Positions 15,076 through 22,137 of a stretch of DNA of 22,596 nucleotides are shown here, in pieces. This DNA comes from Prevotellaceae bacterium UBA1720. GTDB taxonomy: Bacteria > Bacteroidota > Bacteroidia > Bacteroidales > Bacteroidaceae. Location of the stretch: the NCBI GenBank assembly GCA_002317475.1, contig DCIS01000060.1, forward strand, positions 1 through 22,596, given 5' to 3'. The notes under the pieces were generated by a model. It saw nothing but the letters and a program-made list of their open reading frames with translations, made no database searches and had not been told where the DNA came from. The stretch's first letter is position 1, and each line of letters starts with the position of its first letter. The translations under genes were made by a program, and so were the position numbers.

Positions 15076-16259
15076 CTTCTCCTGCGTGTATTGAAGAGGT
15101 CAGTAAGACCATCCAAATCAAAGCCAAGTGTGAAGCGCATAGTCTGATCCAGAGGATTGGTCTGAGAGGTACTAAACACATAGGATGCATCGATGTTGAA
15201 TATGCTCATCTTAAAACCAGCACCTGCGGTGAAGTACTTTCGGTTACCCTTGTTCTCCGACTCGTGGTGATAACCGGCACGCAACATGAAACGATCATTG
15301 TAAGTGTACTCGGCACCTACACTCCACTGTACCTCCTGCATCTCCTCCTTGAAACCATTAGGGGCATCATGGAAACTCTTGAAGATACCAGAGATGGGAG
15401 AAATATCGTAATACTCACGCTGTACACGGTCAGTGTAGTCATTGTCAGCCTCTCCATCCTCTTGCTTGGGATAGGTGGGTACAAGCAACTTGTTGACATC
15501 AGCAGCAACAGAGAACTTATTGTAGTCGTTGAAGGGGATAGTGAGATTCATACCCAGACGCAGGTTTGTTGGGATGAACTCAGAATTATCATCACCTCCG
15601 TATGAAATTTTGGAACCAATATTACTGATATTCAGACCCCAGCCGAAACTGCACTCACGATTGCCTGCCAAAAAGTAACCAAGACGATACATGGAGATAT
15701 CAGCGGCAAATGCCTTTCCCGGTTTTGACTCTGCCGTATAATCATAGGTAATATCACTGAAGATAAAGCGCATACCTACACCCATGGAGAAGCATTCACT
15801 CAGCATACGGCTATAGCCCAAATCAAAGGCAAACTCGTAAGGACTGATGGTCATGGCATCGTCTGCCTCACTCAGGTAAACCTCACCCAAAGAGAAATAA
15901 CGCAACGATCCACTCAACGCAGAATAGTCGCCAATGCGATAGAAACCTGCCAAATTGGCCAGGTTGATGTCATTGACCAACTGACGCAACCATGGTGTAT
16001 AACTGGCTGCCACACCAGCACGGGCAATGTTGAAGGGATACTTTGAAGGGTTCCAGTATTGTGAGTTCACATCGGCCTCTGTAGCAGCTCCAATGTCACC
16101 CAAAGCACCACCACGAGCATCGGGAGCAATGGCCAGTGAGGTTACACCGAAGTTCACGGGGTTGAACATATTCTGCTTGTCTTGGGCCCTGAGCATTGAC
16201 ACTCCGCCAAAGAGGAGTATTGCCACAAGCAGAAGAGGATATAGCTTATTTGTTTTCAT
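15072..16259 (-). CDS. porV: PorV (LptO), T9SS outer-membrane shuttle protein
   Basis: An outer-membrane beta-barrel of the FadL-like PorV family that receives T9SS cargo from the SprA translocon and carries it to the sortase PorU. A signal peptide (about 1-25, hydrophobic core PLLLVAILLFGG, end MLRAQ) is followed by FNPVNFGVTSLAIAPDARGGALGD (32-55), the typical PorV/PorQ N-terminus, and by NSQYWNPSKYPF (69-80). The rest alternates aromatic and polar residues, with a final strand MRFTLGFDLDGL. Length 395 matches the family. The four terminal Arg residues are unusual. Placed after porU, as in Porphyromonas gingivalis; PorV is preferred over PorQ for that reason. Confidence 0.9.
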   Translation of the reverse strand: MKTNKLYPLLLVAILLFGGVSMLRAQDKQNMFNPVNFGVTSLAIAPDARGGALGDIGAATEADVNSQYWNPSKYPFNIARAGVAASYTPWLRQLVNDINLANLAGFYRIGDYSALSGSLRYFSLGEVYLSEADDAMTISPYEFAFDLGYSRMLSECFSMGVGMRFIFSDITYDYTAESKPGKAFAADISMYRLGYFLAGNRECSFGWGLNISNIGSKISYGGDDNSEFIPTNLRLGMNLTIPFNDYNKFSVAADVNKLLVPTYPKQEDGEADNDYTDRVQREYYDISPISGIFKSFHDAPNGFKEEMQEVQWSVGAEYTYNDRFMLRAGYHHESENKGNRKYFTAGAGFKMSIFNIDASYVFSTSQTNPLDQTMRFTLGFDLDGLTDLFNTRRRR

Positions 16260-16325
16260 TCTTAGTGATTTTCTTCTATAACAAACTAAAAAAACTTGTT
16301 TTTATTGTCTTATTAAGGTTTTTTA

Positions 16326-16348
16326 GGTGGGTTCTATAAATTCCCACC
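16326..16348. other. Inverted repeat in the porU-porV spacer
   Basis: GGTGGG (16326-16331) pairs with CCCACC (16343-16348) around an 11-base AT-rich loop; CCCACCT at 16394-16400, next to the porU stop codon, is a competing partner for AGGTGGG (16325-16331). The 141-bp spacer (16260-16400) is otherwise AT-rich. A TAGTTTG on the minus strand (16282-16288) is one base short of the -7 consensus. Confidence 0.5.
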
Positions 16349-16400
16349 GATAGAATGTTAATAATTATGGACTATCGTTTTGTCATCTTTTGGCCCACCT

Positions 16401-19400
16401 TTAGTTTACAATCAGTTTCTGGCTCTTGGTCACCAGTTTGCTGTCACCGCACTTCAGGGAGGCACGATACAGGTATACTCCCGGTGAGATACGTCCACGA
16501 TTGTCTCCTACACTGAGATTCCAGGGAATAGCAAAAGTACCCGTATCACTACTACCCATTCCGTAATAACGCCACAATCGGTGTCCTGCGTAGTCGAAGA
16601 CCTCCAGTTCCACTTCACTCTTTGTGCCGGGAAGATCATAGGTCAACAGGAAGGTGGTACTCTCACGCGCAATGACTGGTGAAGCCATCAAGCGCAAGAT
16701 ACTCGGTTCGTATGTTTCATCGACGATGAAATCAAGGGATGCAGTGCTGGTATTATTGAGCATATCCCATGCACGGAGGGTCAAGGTGTGAGCACCTGCC
16801 GTCATGGTGGGTATAGTGTATGCCAAAGAACCAGATGTGTACTTACCGAAATCTGGCACATAATAATCGTTGAGCACATAGGTCTGTCTGGCATCATCGT
16901 CGATGGTCAGCAACAAGTCATGTCCGACACCCGTACCACTGACGTTAATGCCACTGGCATCATGCAGGTATGCAGTCAGATAGGGAGTACAGTTGACAGT
17001 TCCACCAATTTCGCCATTCAGGGCAAGCTCTATCTGCGGACCTTCTTTGTCATCGCTCTCAGCTATGCCACCTACGGTAAAGTCCTCGCTATATCCATTG
17101 GCCTCAACGGTAAGACTGTCATTGATGGCATAGAATACCACTCGTCCGCTTCCATTCGAGAATTTAATATCTTGAGGAACGACAAACGAGAGAGTGAATT
17201 TACCCAATCGAACGGAATCACGACCAGAAAAGAGTACCTGACTACGATCAGTAAATTCAAAGGCAGTCTTGATACTGGTATCATTCATCTTGCAGACAAT
17301 CGTATCCATAGAGTCATACACTCGGGCAGACACGATGCCGTTGAAGTCAGTCATTTCTACACCACCCTCATCTAGAAGGCTTCCCTCCATTCGAACGGCC
17401 TGGCCAGCCTTTATCTGCGAAATAGGTTCGTTTGTCTTGGCATCATAGATACCTTCCAGATGCACACGATTCAAGGGTGCTCCTATGGTCAGTGCCGGAT
17501 CACCCAGTATAGCATATTGCAACTTGTTTTCGCGATGAATTCCTTCGGTGTCCACGAGGGCCACCTTGGCCTTGCGAAGAGCATCTCCCAATCGATTCCT
17601 ACGACCCTGCTCGTCCTTGCCGAAAAGGTATTCGGAGAAATTCAGATTCAGACTACGATTGTTGGAAGCATATACCGTCCGCGCTGTACCCACAAACGCA
17701 AGGGCAGCGCCGCCATCATTGAGTACAGCCGTAACACCCATATTCTCTGTTTGTTGATCAAAAGGCATCACGTCACAAGCTGCCGTAAACCACAAAGGAA
17801 GATTGCTGCCCTTCAGCTCCTGAAAATCCTTCAGGCGCATCACCCACTCATGACTCATACTATATGGAGCCGCATGTCCGGTGTAATTGATCATGAGGGC
17901 ACCTTCATTGGCCTGGTTCTTTACCAATTCTGTTACCTCGGGATAGGTGTTGTAGGCAATACTGCTGACACGTGTGTAGGCATCCCACATCACCTTTCGA
18001 ACCTCTAGTTCGGGGTTTTTGCTGATGATGCGTTCTGCCACATCATTGCAGTATTGCATGTGGGAATTGCTATCACCGTCATCACCCAGCATCATCACGA
18101 TATTCTTCCAACTGCCCGCATTGCTATTGGTCAGGTAGGCAATACTCTTATCCACCATTATCTTTGCCTCAGCAGCACTCTTGACGGGGAAACGTCCTAC
18201 ACCAAGGTCAGTCTTATCACGGGTAAGTGTTGCACCTTCGCCGTCATCCAGAAGTCCGAAATAGTCCTCCATAACGTAACTCTCGGTATCATTCCATGAG
18301 TTCTCGCTCTCAAAGCAGAGCAGATAGTCATCCGGATTGCAAGCGTGCGTAGCCATGGTCAGCATGCGGTTGTCCCAAAGACAAGCACCCATGAGGAGCA
18401 GATAGCGTGGTCCCTCGTAGTTGATAGTCTCAACGACATCCTCGCCACCCTCCTCGGTGGATGGTGTGGTGATGGTCTTCTCGCCTGCACGGTCATAGAG
18501 CATCTTCATCAACATACGATAGGCCGTAGCGTCTGGCGTACCACTACTGAACTCGTTGTACACCTGGTCAGCGCGTACCACAGCCACCTTCAGTCCATCA
18601 TACGCACGGTGAGCTTCTGCCAGACGTTCGGCCTGTGCAGCCAGTTTTCCACTGGTGGGGATGATGATGACCATATCTATGTTATCAAGGGCATGAAGGT
18701 TCTGATTCTCAATGACACCTTCGAAGGTTGGCTCGGGAAACTCATAGTTTGGCGAAAATGCCACATAGCGATGTGTAGGGTCATCCACGGTGACAACAAG
18801 GCTGGTAGTCCCCTCTACCTCAACAGGAATCATCTCGGCAGGAGAATCGGGCTCAGAAAGGCGCATCACCTGCGTCCAAGACGGCTCACACAGGATTCTG
18901 AACTGACTTGTCTCCGTTCCCTCTTGGGTGAAAGGCAGAAAACCATTGGTCAGCACCAAGGGACGATTGTAGTGTAGTGCCAGATAATCCAGACGAGCAT
19001 CCTGGTCATTGCTGGTCTGCAGATTGATAATCCACTGATTGTCATCAGTCTTGTATTCACTTACATCGTATGTCTTGTTTGCCAAACGGGTATAGACAAA
19101 GTCTGCAGGATCACCCAACGTGATAGCATCAAGACTGTTTCCATTGACCGTCGGTGTTACTTTGGTACTCAGACCACTGAAGGAAACCGTCAGTCGTTCT
19201 CCTCCCTTACTGCCGCATGTCTGCAACTTGTAACTGCGGCGATGTCCAGTAGCATTGGCAAAATTGTTGGAATCATAAAGATTGCGTCCTCCCTGAAACC
19301 ATGAATAGTCATCCTTCTCATAGAGCACATGGTCAGGGGTATAGTCGTATGTATTCTTCGTCTCGGCCGTCACCGCCTCGGCTGTAGCAATCTGACAGGG

Positions 19401-20177
19401 CGTATCTTCTTCGGTCAGGAAATAACAAGCCTTGTTGGCGTAAGGATTGAAAATGCGATTATCGCCATCCCAATAGACAAGGCCATTTCCCCAGAAGAAG
19501 TAGACAGATCCATTCTCTTTTCGATACATGGGAACCTCCTCCAGATCATCGTACATGTTGTCCGGATCCATCACTTCGCTCAAACGATGACCACCATATC
19601 CATAGAGGTGTACATTCTCGGGCTTGCTGAAGCCCATTTTACGAAGGGTGGAATAAGTGAGTCGATACATTCCATCCTCGGTAATGCTGATCTTCACCCA
19701 TTTGCCCGAAGCGAGGCGCGAGACATGGGTAAAGCGTTCAGGTGCCGCATTGGTCTTCTTGACAGGAGACACCTTATGAGCTTTGGGAACAGGTGTTATG
19801 CTGATCTTGGCACTGAGCAGTTTCTTGTAATGGGCACCGTCCTTGATAATAGGCACAAAACTGATATCCAGCACACCCTGACGACGACTCACACCCACAT
19901 GTGACATCACGCTCAGTTCCTCCCCGATTGACTCGGCGAATGGCTTTACAGCTAAAGCCTCACTGGGTGTAAGTGCCTTCCACTCAGGATATTCCACAGA
20001 TACGCGATAATCAAACTGACGGTAATCACTTTCCAAAGGAACAACCTCCGTGTAAACAGGTAAAGTGCTGTCAATCCGCAGCACATCCCAATCAAGCGTA
20101 GTAAACTCCTGGGCATGCAACAGCGTACTGACCATGGTCAGCATCAAGCAGAATAGTATCTTTTTGATTTGAATCAC
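16401..20177 (-). CDS. porU: PorU, T9SS C-terminal signal peptidase/sortase (peptidase family C25)
   Basis: Cleaves the C-terminal domain from T9SS cargo at the cell surface and attaches cargo to A-LPS through PorV. A signal peptide (about 1-23, KKILFCLMLTMVSTLLHA) begins the 1258-residue protein. The N-terminal region (about 24-480) contains immunoglobulin-like and beta-rich parts. The C25 caspase-like peptidase domain (about 500-870) has the catalytic pair His768 (NYTGHAAPYS) and Cys801 (WFTAACDVMPFD, codon TGT, 17775-17777). The C-terminus ends GVYLYRASL and KLVTKSQKLIVN, a type A T9SS-like domain that PorU is known to retain. The start is GTG (20175-20177), chosen because it gives the Lys-Lys signal peptide and an in-frame stop (TAA) lies just two codons upstream. 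Tightly follows the FAH gene and precedes porV. Confidence 0.93.
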   Translation of the reverse strand: MIQIKKILFCLMLTMVSTLLHAQEFTTLDWDVLRIDSTLPVYTEVVPLESDYRQFDYRVSVEYPEWKALTPSEALAVKPFAESIGEELSVMSHVGVSRRQGVLDISFVPIIKDGAHYKKLLSAKISITPVPKAHKVSPVKKTNAAPERFTHVSRLASGKWVKISITEDGMYRLTYSTLRKMGFSKPENVHLYGYGGHRLSEVMDPDNMYDDLEEVPMYRKENGSVYFFWGNGLVYWDGDNRIFNPYANKACYFLTEEDTPCQIATAEAVTAETKNTYDYTPDHVLYEKDDYSWFQGGRNLYDSNNFANATGHRRSYKLQTCGSKGGERLTVSFSGLSTKVTPTVNGNSLDAITLGDPADFVYTRLANKTYDVSEYKTDDNQWIINLQTSNDQDARLDYLALHYNRPLVLTNGFLPFTQEGTETSQFRILCEPSWTQVMRLSEPDSPAEMIPVEVEGTTSLVVTVDDPTHRYVAFSPNYEFPEPTFEGVIENQNLHALDNIDMVIIIPTSGKLAAQAERLAEAHRAYDGLKVAVVRADQVYNEFSSGTPDATAYRMLMKMLYDRAGEKTITTPSTEEGGEDVVETINYEGPRYLLLMGACLWDNRMLTMATHACNPDDYLLCFESENSWNDTESYVMEDYFGLLDDGEGATLTRDKTDLGVGRFPVKSAAEAKIMVDKSIAYLTNSNAGSWKNIVMMLGDDGDSNSHMQYCNDVAERIISKNPELEVRKVMWDAYTRVSSIAYNTYPEVTELVKNQANEGALMINYTGHAAPYSMSHEWVMRLKDFQELKGSNLPLWFTAACDVMPFDQQTENMGVTAVLNDGGAALAFVGTARTVYASNNRSLNLNFSEYLFGKDEQGRRNRLGDALRKAKVALVDTEGIHRENKLQYAILGDPALTIGAPLNRVHLEGIYDAKTNEPISQIKAGQAVRMEGSLLDEGGVEMTDFNGIVSARVYDSMDTIVCKMNDTSIKTAFEFTDRSQVLFSGRDSVRLGKFTLSFVVPQDIKFSNGSGRVVFYAINDSLTVEANGYSEDFTVGGIAESDDKEGPQIELALNGEIGGTVNCTPYLTAYLHDASGINVSGTGVGHDLLLTIDDDARQTYVLNDYYVPDFGKYTSGSLAYTIPTMTAGAHTLTLRAWDMLNNTSTASLDFIVDETYEPSILRLMASPVIARESTTFLLTYDLPGTKSEVELEVFDYAGHRLWRYYGMGSSDTGTFAIPWNLSVGDNRGRISPGVYLYRASLKCGDSKLVTKSQKLIVN

Positions 20178-20180
20178 TTC

Positions 20181-20798
20181 TTATTTTACGTTGAATTCCA
20201 ACAATTTTCTATCACCTAGGTAACCCGTAAGATGATCCTCGATCTGCACGGGACCTACACCAACTGGCGTACCGGTAAAGATCATATCTCCTGTCTTCAG
20301 CATGAAGAATTGGCTGATATAGCTCACCAGTTTGGATACGGGGAATATCATGTCCGCCGTATGACCACGCTGAACCGTCTGCCCGTTGATATCCAGATGG
20401 AAATGCAGGTCCTGCAAATCACCTACCTCCTCAACAGGTATCCATTGACCGATGCATGCACTGCCATCAAAACCCTTGCAGATATCCCATGGGTGGCCTG
20501 CTGCTGTCAGTTTCTGCTGGAGGTCACGGGCCGTGAAATCTATACCCACGGTGACTGCATCAATATAGCGGTATGCCCATCTCTCAGGGATGCTCCGTCC
20601 TAGATGGCCGATGCGCACCACCAGCTCCGTCTCATAATCACACCTCTTTGTGTATGCAGGTATGAAGAATGGTTTGCCGTCCTTCGTCAAAGCAGAGTCA
20701 GCCTTGGTGAAGATTACGGGCTCTTCCGTCTTATATAACTCACCATGGAGCTCTTTATTGTGCTCCATGTAGTTCATTCCTACTCCAAATATCTTCAT
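20181..20798 (-). CDS. Fumarylacetoacetate hydrolase (FAH) family protein
   Basis: A 205-residue protein with one FAH-fold domain. The metal site ligands are Glu56 and Glu58 (DYETELVV, 54-61) and Asp87 (GIDFTARDLQ, 85-94); Lys108 (CKGFDG, 107-112) and FTGTPVGVGPV (174-184) complete the active site. The family splits C-C bonds or tautomerises beta-diketo acids: acylpyruvase, oxaloacetate decarboxylase or tautomerase, or HHDD isomerase. Size and one-domain build resemble the FAHD1/YcgM acylpyruvase group, but the substrate cannot be told from sequence. The stop TAA is 3 bp from the porU GTG, in the same frame. First gene of the porU-porV-ispF operon, with a promoter 27 bp upstream. Confidence 0.9.
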   Translation of the reverse strand: MKIFGVGMNYMEHNKELHGELYKTEEPVIFTKADSALTKDGKPFFIPAYTKRCDYETELVVRIGHLGRSIPERWAYRYIDAVTVGIDFTARDLQQKLTAAGHPWDICKGFDGSACIGQWIPVEEVGDLQDLHFHLDINGQTVQRGHTADMIFPVSKLVSYISQFFMLKTGDMIFTGTPVGVGPVQIEDHLTGYLGDRKLLEFNVK

Positions 20799-20825
20799 TT
20801 TGCAGAATTAGGGTAATTTACAAGG

Positions 20826-20833
20826 CAAAGATA
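20826..20833 (-). promoter_or_regulatory. -7 box of the FAH-porU-porV-ispF promoter
   Basis: The minus strand reads TATCTTTG then CC, a strong match to TAnnTTTG. At the -33 spacing (19 bp) lies TTTCTG within the tsf terminator loop region. Predicted start near 20820, about 22 bases before the ATG at 20798. The box abuts the T tract of the tsf terminator. Confidence 0.6.
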
Positions 20834-20835
20834 AC

Positions 20836-20874
20836 AAAAAAAGCGGAGATGCAGAAACGCAACTCCACTTTTTT
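20836..20874 (-). terminator. Intrinsic terminator of the rpsB-tsf transcript
   Basis: On the minus strand AAAAAAGTGGAG pairs with CTCCGCTTTTTTT (plus-strand arms 20863-20874 and 20836-20848), with an inner TGC/GCA pairing and a short loop. The stem ends in a run of seven T. One pair is G-U in this direction and a C-A mismatch in the other, so the element favours termination of tsf transcripts. Confidence 0.8.
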
Positions 20875-20890
20875 ATATTCTTATGTAATT

Positions 20891-20998
20891 CTTAGGCGGT
20901 CCTAGGGGTTTCCTAGGCAATCCTGGATGTTCCCATGTAGTCCTAGATATTCCTAGGGAGTTCCTAGGCAATCCTAGGTGAACCTAGGTAATCCAAGA
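20891..20998. repeat. CCTAGG array with 10-11 bp period in the tsf 3' region
   Basis: Eleven units with the six-base core starting at 20891, 20901, 20912, 20922, 20932, 20942, 20952, 20963, 20973, 20983 and 20993. Six cores are perfect CCTAGG, the rest are one- to three-base variants (CTTAGG, CCTGGA, CCCATG, CCTAGA, CCAAGA). The four or five bases between cores vary (GGTT, CAAT, GAGT). The array fills the space from the tsf stop (21004) to the terminator (20874), so it is probably transcribed as the 3' untranslated region. The self-complementary core would let neighbouring units pair in RNA. Function unknown. Confidence 0.9.
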
Positions 20999-21003
20999 CC
21001 GGA

Positions 21004-21996
21004 TTACTCAGCCTTCAAAGTAAAACGCTTGAAGTCAACAACGGTCAACTCCTTGTCGATAGACTTCAGATAGCTTGCAACGGTGAACTGCTTGTCCCAG
21101 ATATACTCCTGTGAGAGCAGACAGTTCTCCTTCAGGAACTTGTTCAGACGGCCCTGAGCAATGTTCTGAATCATCTGCTCGTTCAGGTTAGCAGCCTTCT
21201 CAGCACTAACGGTAGCGATGATCTCCTTAACGGCAACTACGTCCTCTGCGGTAATCCAACCCTTGGTCTGGTTAGACTCCATGTGATCCTCTGAATCGAA
21301 GTGAGCGGGGTTGTAACCAGCCTTCTTGATAGCCACCTCTACAGCCTTCTGTACCTGCTCAGCCTTGGTCTTCTCGATAGCAACAGCTACCTCGTTGTCC
21401 TTAACGCTCTGAGCCACACCACTCTCATCGATAGCAACGGGAGCAGCAGAAGCGATCTGCATAGCAATGTTCTTACCAACGGTTGCATCCTCAACAGCCT
21501 TGTTCAGAGCCAGCATGGTGCAAAGACCGTTACGACCCATGTGGTTGTAGGTAGCGATGTTCTCAGACTCAATGTAGCTATAGCCATCGAGCTCCATCTT
21601 CTCACCGGTGATACCACTGCGGTTTACAACAGCCTCAGCAACGGTGCAGTCACCCAGGGTAAGTGCCTTAACCTCGTCAAGAGACTTGCACTTGTTTGCA
21701 ACAGCGAGGTCCAGGATCTGCTGGGTCAAAGCAACGAAATCAGCATTGTTAGCAACGAAGTCGGTCTCGCACTTCAAAGCGATGATTGCACCGAAACCGT
21801 TCTCAGCCTTTACGAGTACACAACCCTCAGCAGCCTCACGATCGCTACGCTTTGCAGCAACAGCAGCACCCTTCTTGCGAAGGTAAGCTACAGCACCGTC
21901 CATATCTTCAGACTCAGCAAGAGCCTTCTTACAGTCAGCCAAGCCAGCACCGGTCATCTCACGGAGCTTCTTGATCTCTGTCATTGTAAATTCCAT
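21004..21996 (-). CDS. tsf: Translation elongation factor Ts
   Basis: Nucleotide exchange factor for EF-Tu. The start MTEIKKLREMTGAGLADCKKAL at residues 5-26 is the UBA-like N-terminal domain, and KCETDFVANNADFV is the hallmark of the core. A C-terminal part (about 270-330) carries the LNEQMIQNIAQGRLNKFLKEN region. From the ATG at 21996 the protein is 330 residues. A second ATG at 21984 is possible and would begin directly at MTEIKK; a TTG further upstream would lie inside the repeats and is not used. Preceded by rpsB with a 141-bp repeat-rich spacer, and followed by the CCTAGG array and a terminator. Confidence 0.95.
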   Translation of the reverse strand: MEFTMTEIKKLREMTGAGLADCKKALAESEDMDGAVAYLRKKGAAVAAKRSDREAAEGCVLVKAENGFGAIIALKCETDFVANNADFVALTQQILDLAVANKCKSLDEVKALTLGDCTVAEAVVNRSGITGEKMELDGYSYIESENIATYNHMGRNGLCTMLALNKAVEDATVGKNIAMQIASAAPVAIDESGVAQSVKDNEVAVAIEKTKAEQVQKAVEVAIKKAGYNPAHFDSEDHMESNQTKGWITAEDVVAVKEIIATVSAEKAANLNEQMIQNIAQGRLNKFLKENCLLSQEYIWDKQFTVASYLKSIDKELTVVDFKRFTLKAE

Positions 21997-22013
21997 TGTT
22001 GTATATTTTTTTA

Positions 22014-22097
22014 AAGTCAACAAGTCAACGAGTTAACAAGTCAACTATGATTTTATTCGCAACAAGTCAACGGGTTAATAGGACTCGTTGACTTGTT
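22014..22097. repeat. 8-bp GTTGACTT-family repeats and 12-bp inverted repeat between rpsB and tsf
   Basis: On the plus strand four 8-bp units follow each other: AAGTCAAC (22014-22021), AAGTCAAC (22022-22029), GAGTTAAC (22030-22037), AAGTCAAC (22038-22045). After a 15-base AT-rich interval AACAAGTCAACG (22061-22072) and CGTTGACTTGTT (22086-22097) form a perfect 12-bp inverted repeat with a 13-base loop. The spacer is in the rpsB-tsf mRNA; the nearest unit is 18 bases upstream of the tsf ATG. The motif is the same as in the nadD-ispF junction. Confidence 0.85.
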
Positions 22098-22137
22098 AGC
22101 TATGATTATTTAATTTGTTTGTATCCAGAAAAGTGGA

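Noticed and set aside
16282..16288. TAGTTTG (minus strand) as a porV promoter
   Set aside because: One base short of the TAnnTTTG spacing and no -33 element; listed only as a remark. The same applies to TACTTTG at 11621-11627 before the DUF4290 gene.
20891..20998. CRISPR array reading of the CCTAGG repeats
   Set aside because: Units are 10-11 bp with 4-5 bp spacers, far too short for CRISPR repeats and spacers, and no cas genes are present.
21301..22014. A 237-codon plus-strand open frame opposite tsf
   Set aside because: Ser/Leu/Thr/Val-rich translation typical of the antisense of a highly expressed gene with biased codons; tsf is certain on the other strand.
21997..22023. Extended tsf start at an upstream TTG
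   Set aside because: It would add nine residues encoded by repeat and A-rich leader sequence; the ATG at 21996 (or 21984) fits the family N-terminus.
22014..22097. GTTGACTT motifs as sigma-70 -35 boxes (TTGACA-like)
   Set aside because: Bacteroidetes primary sigma uses TTTG at -33 and TAnnTTTG at -7; no -7 box follows at the right distance, and tandem copies at 8-bp steps do not suit promoters.
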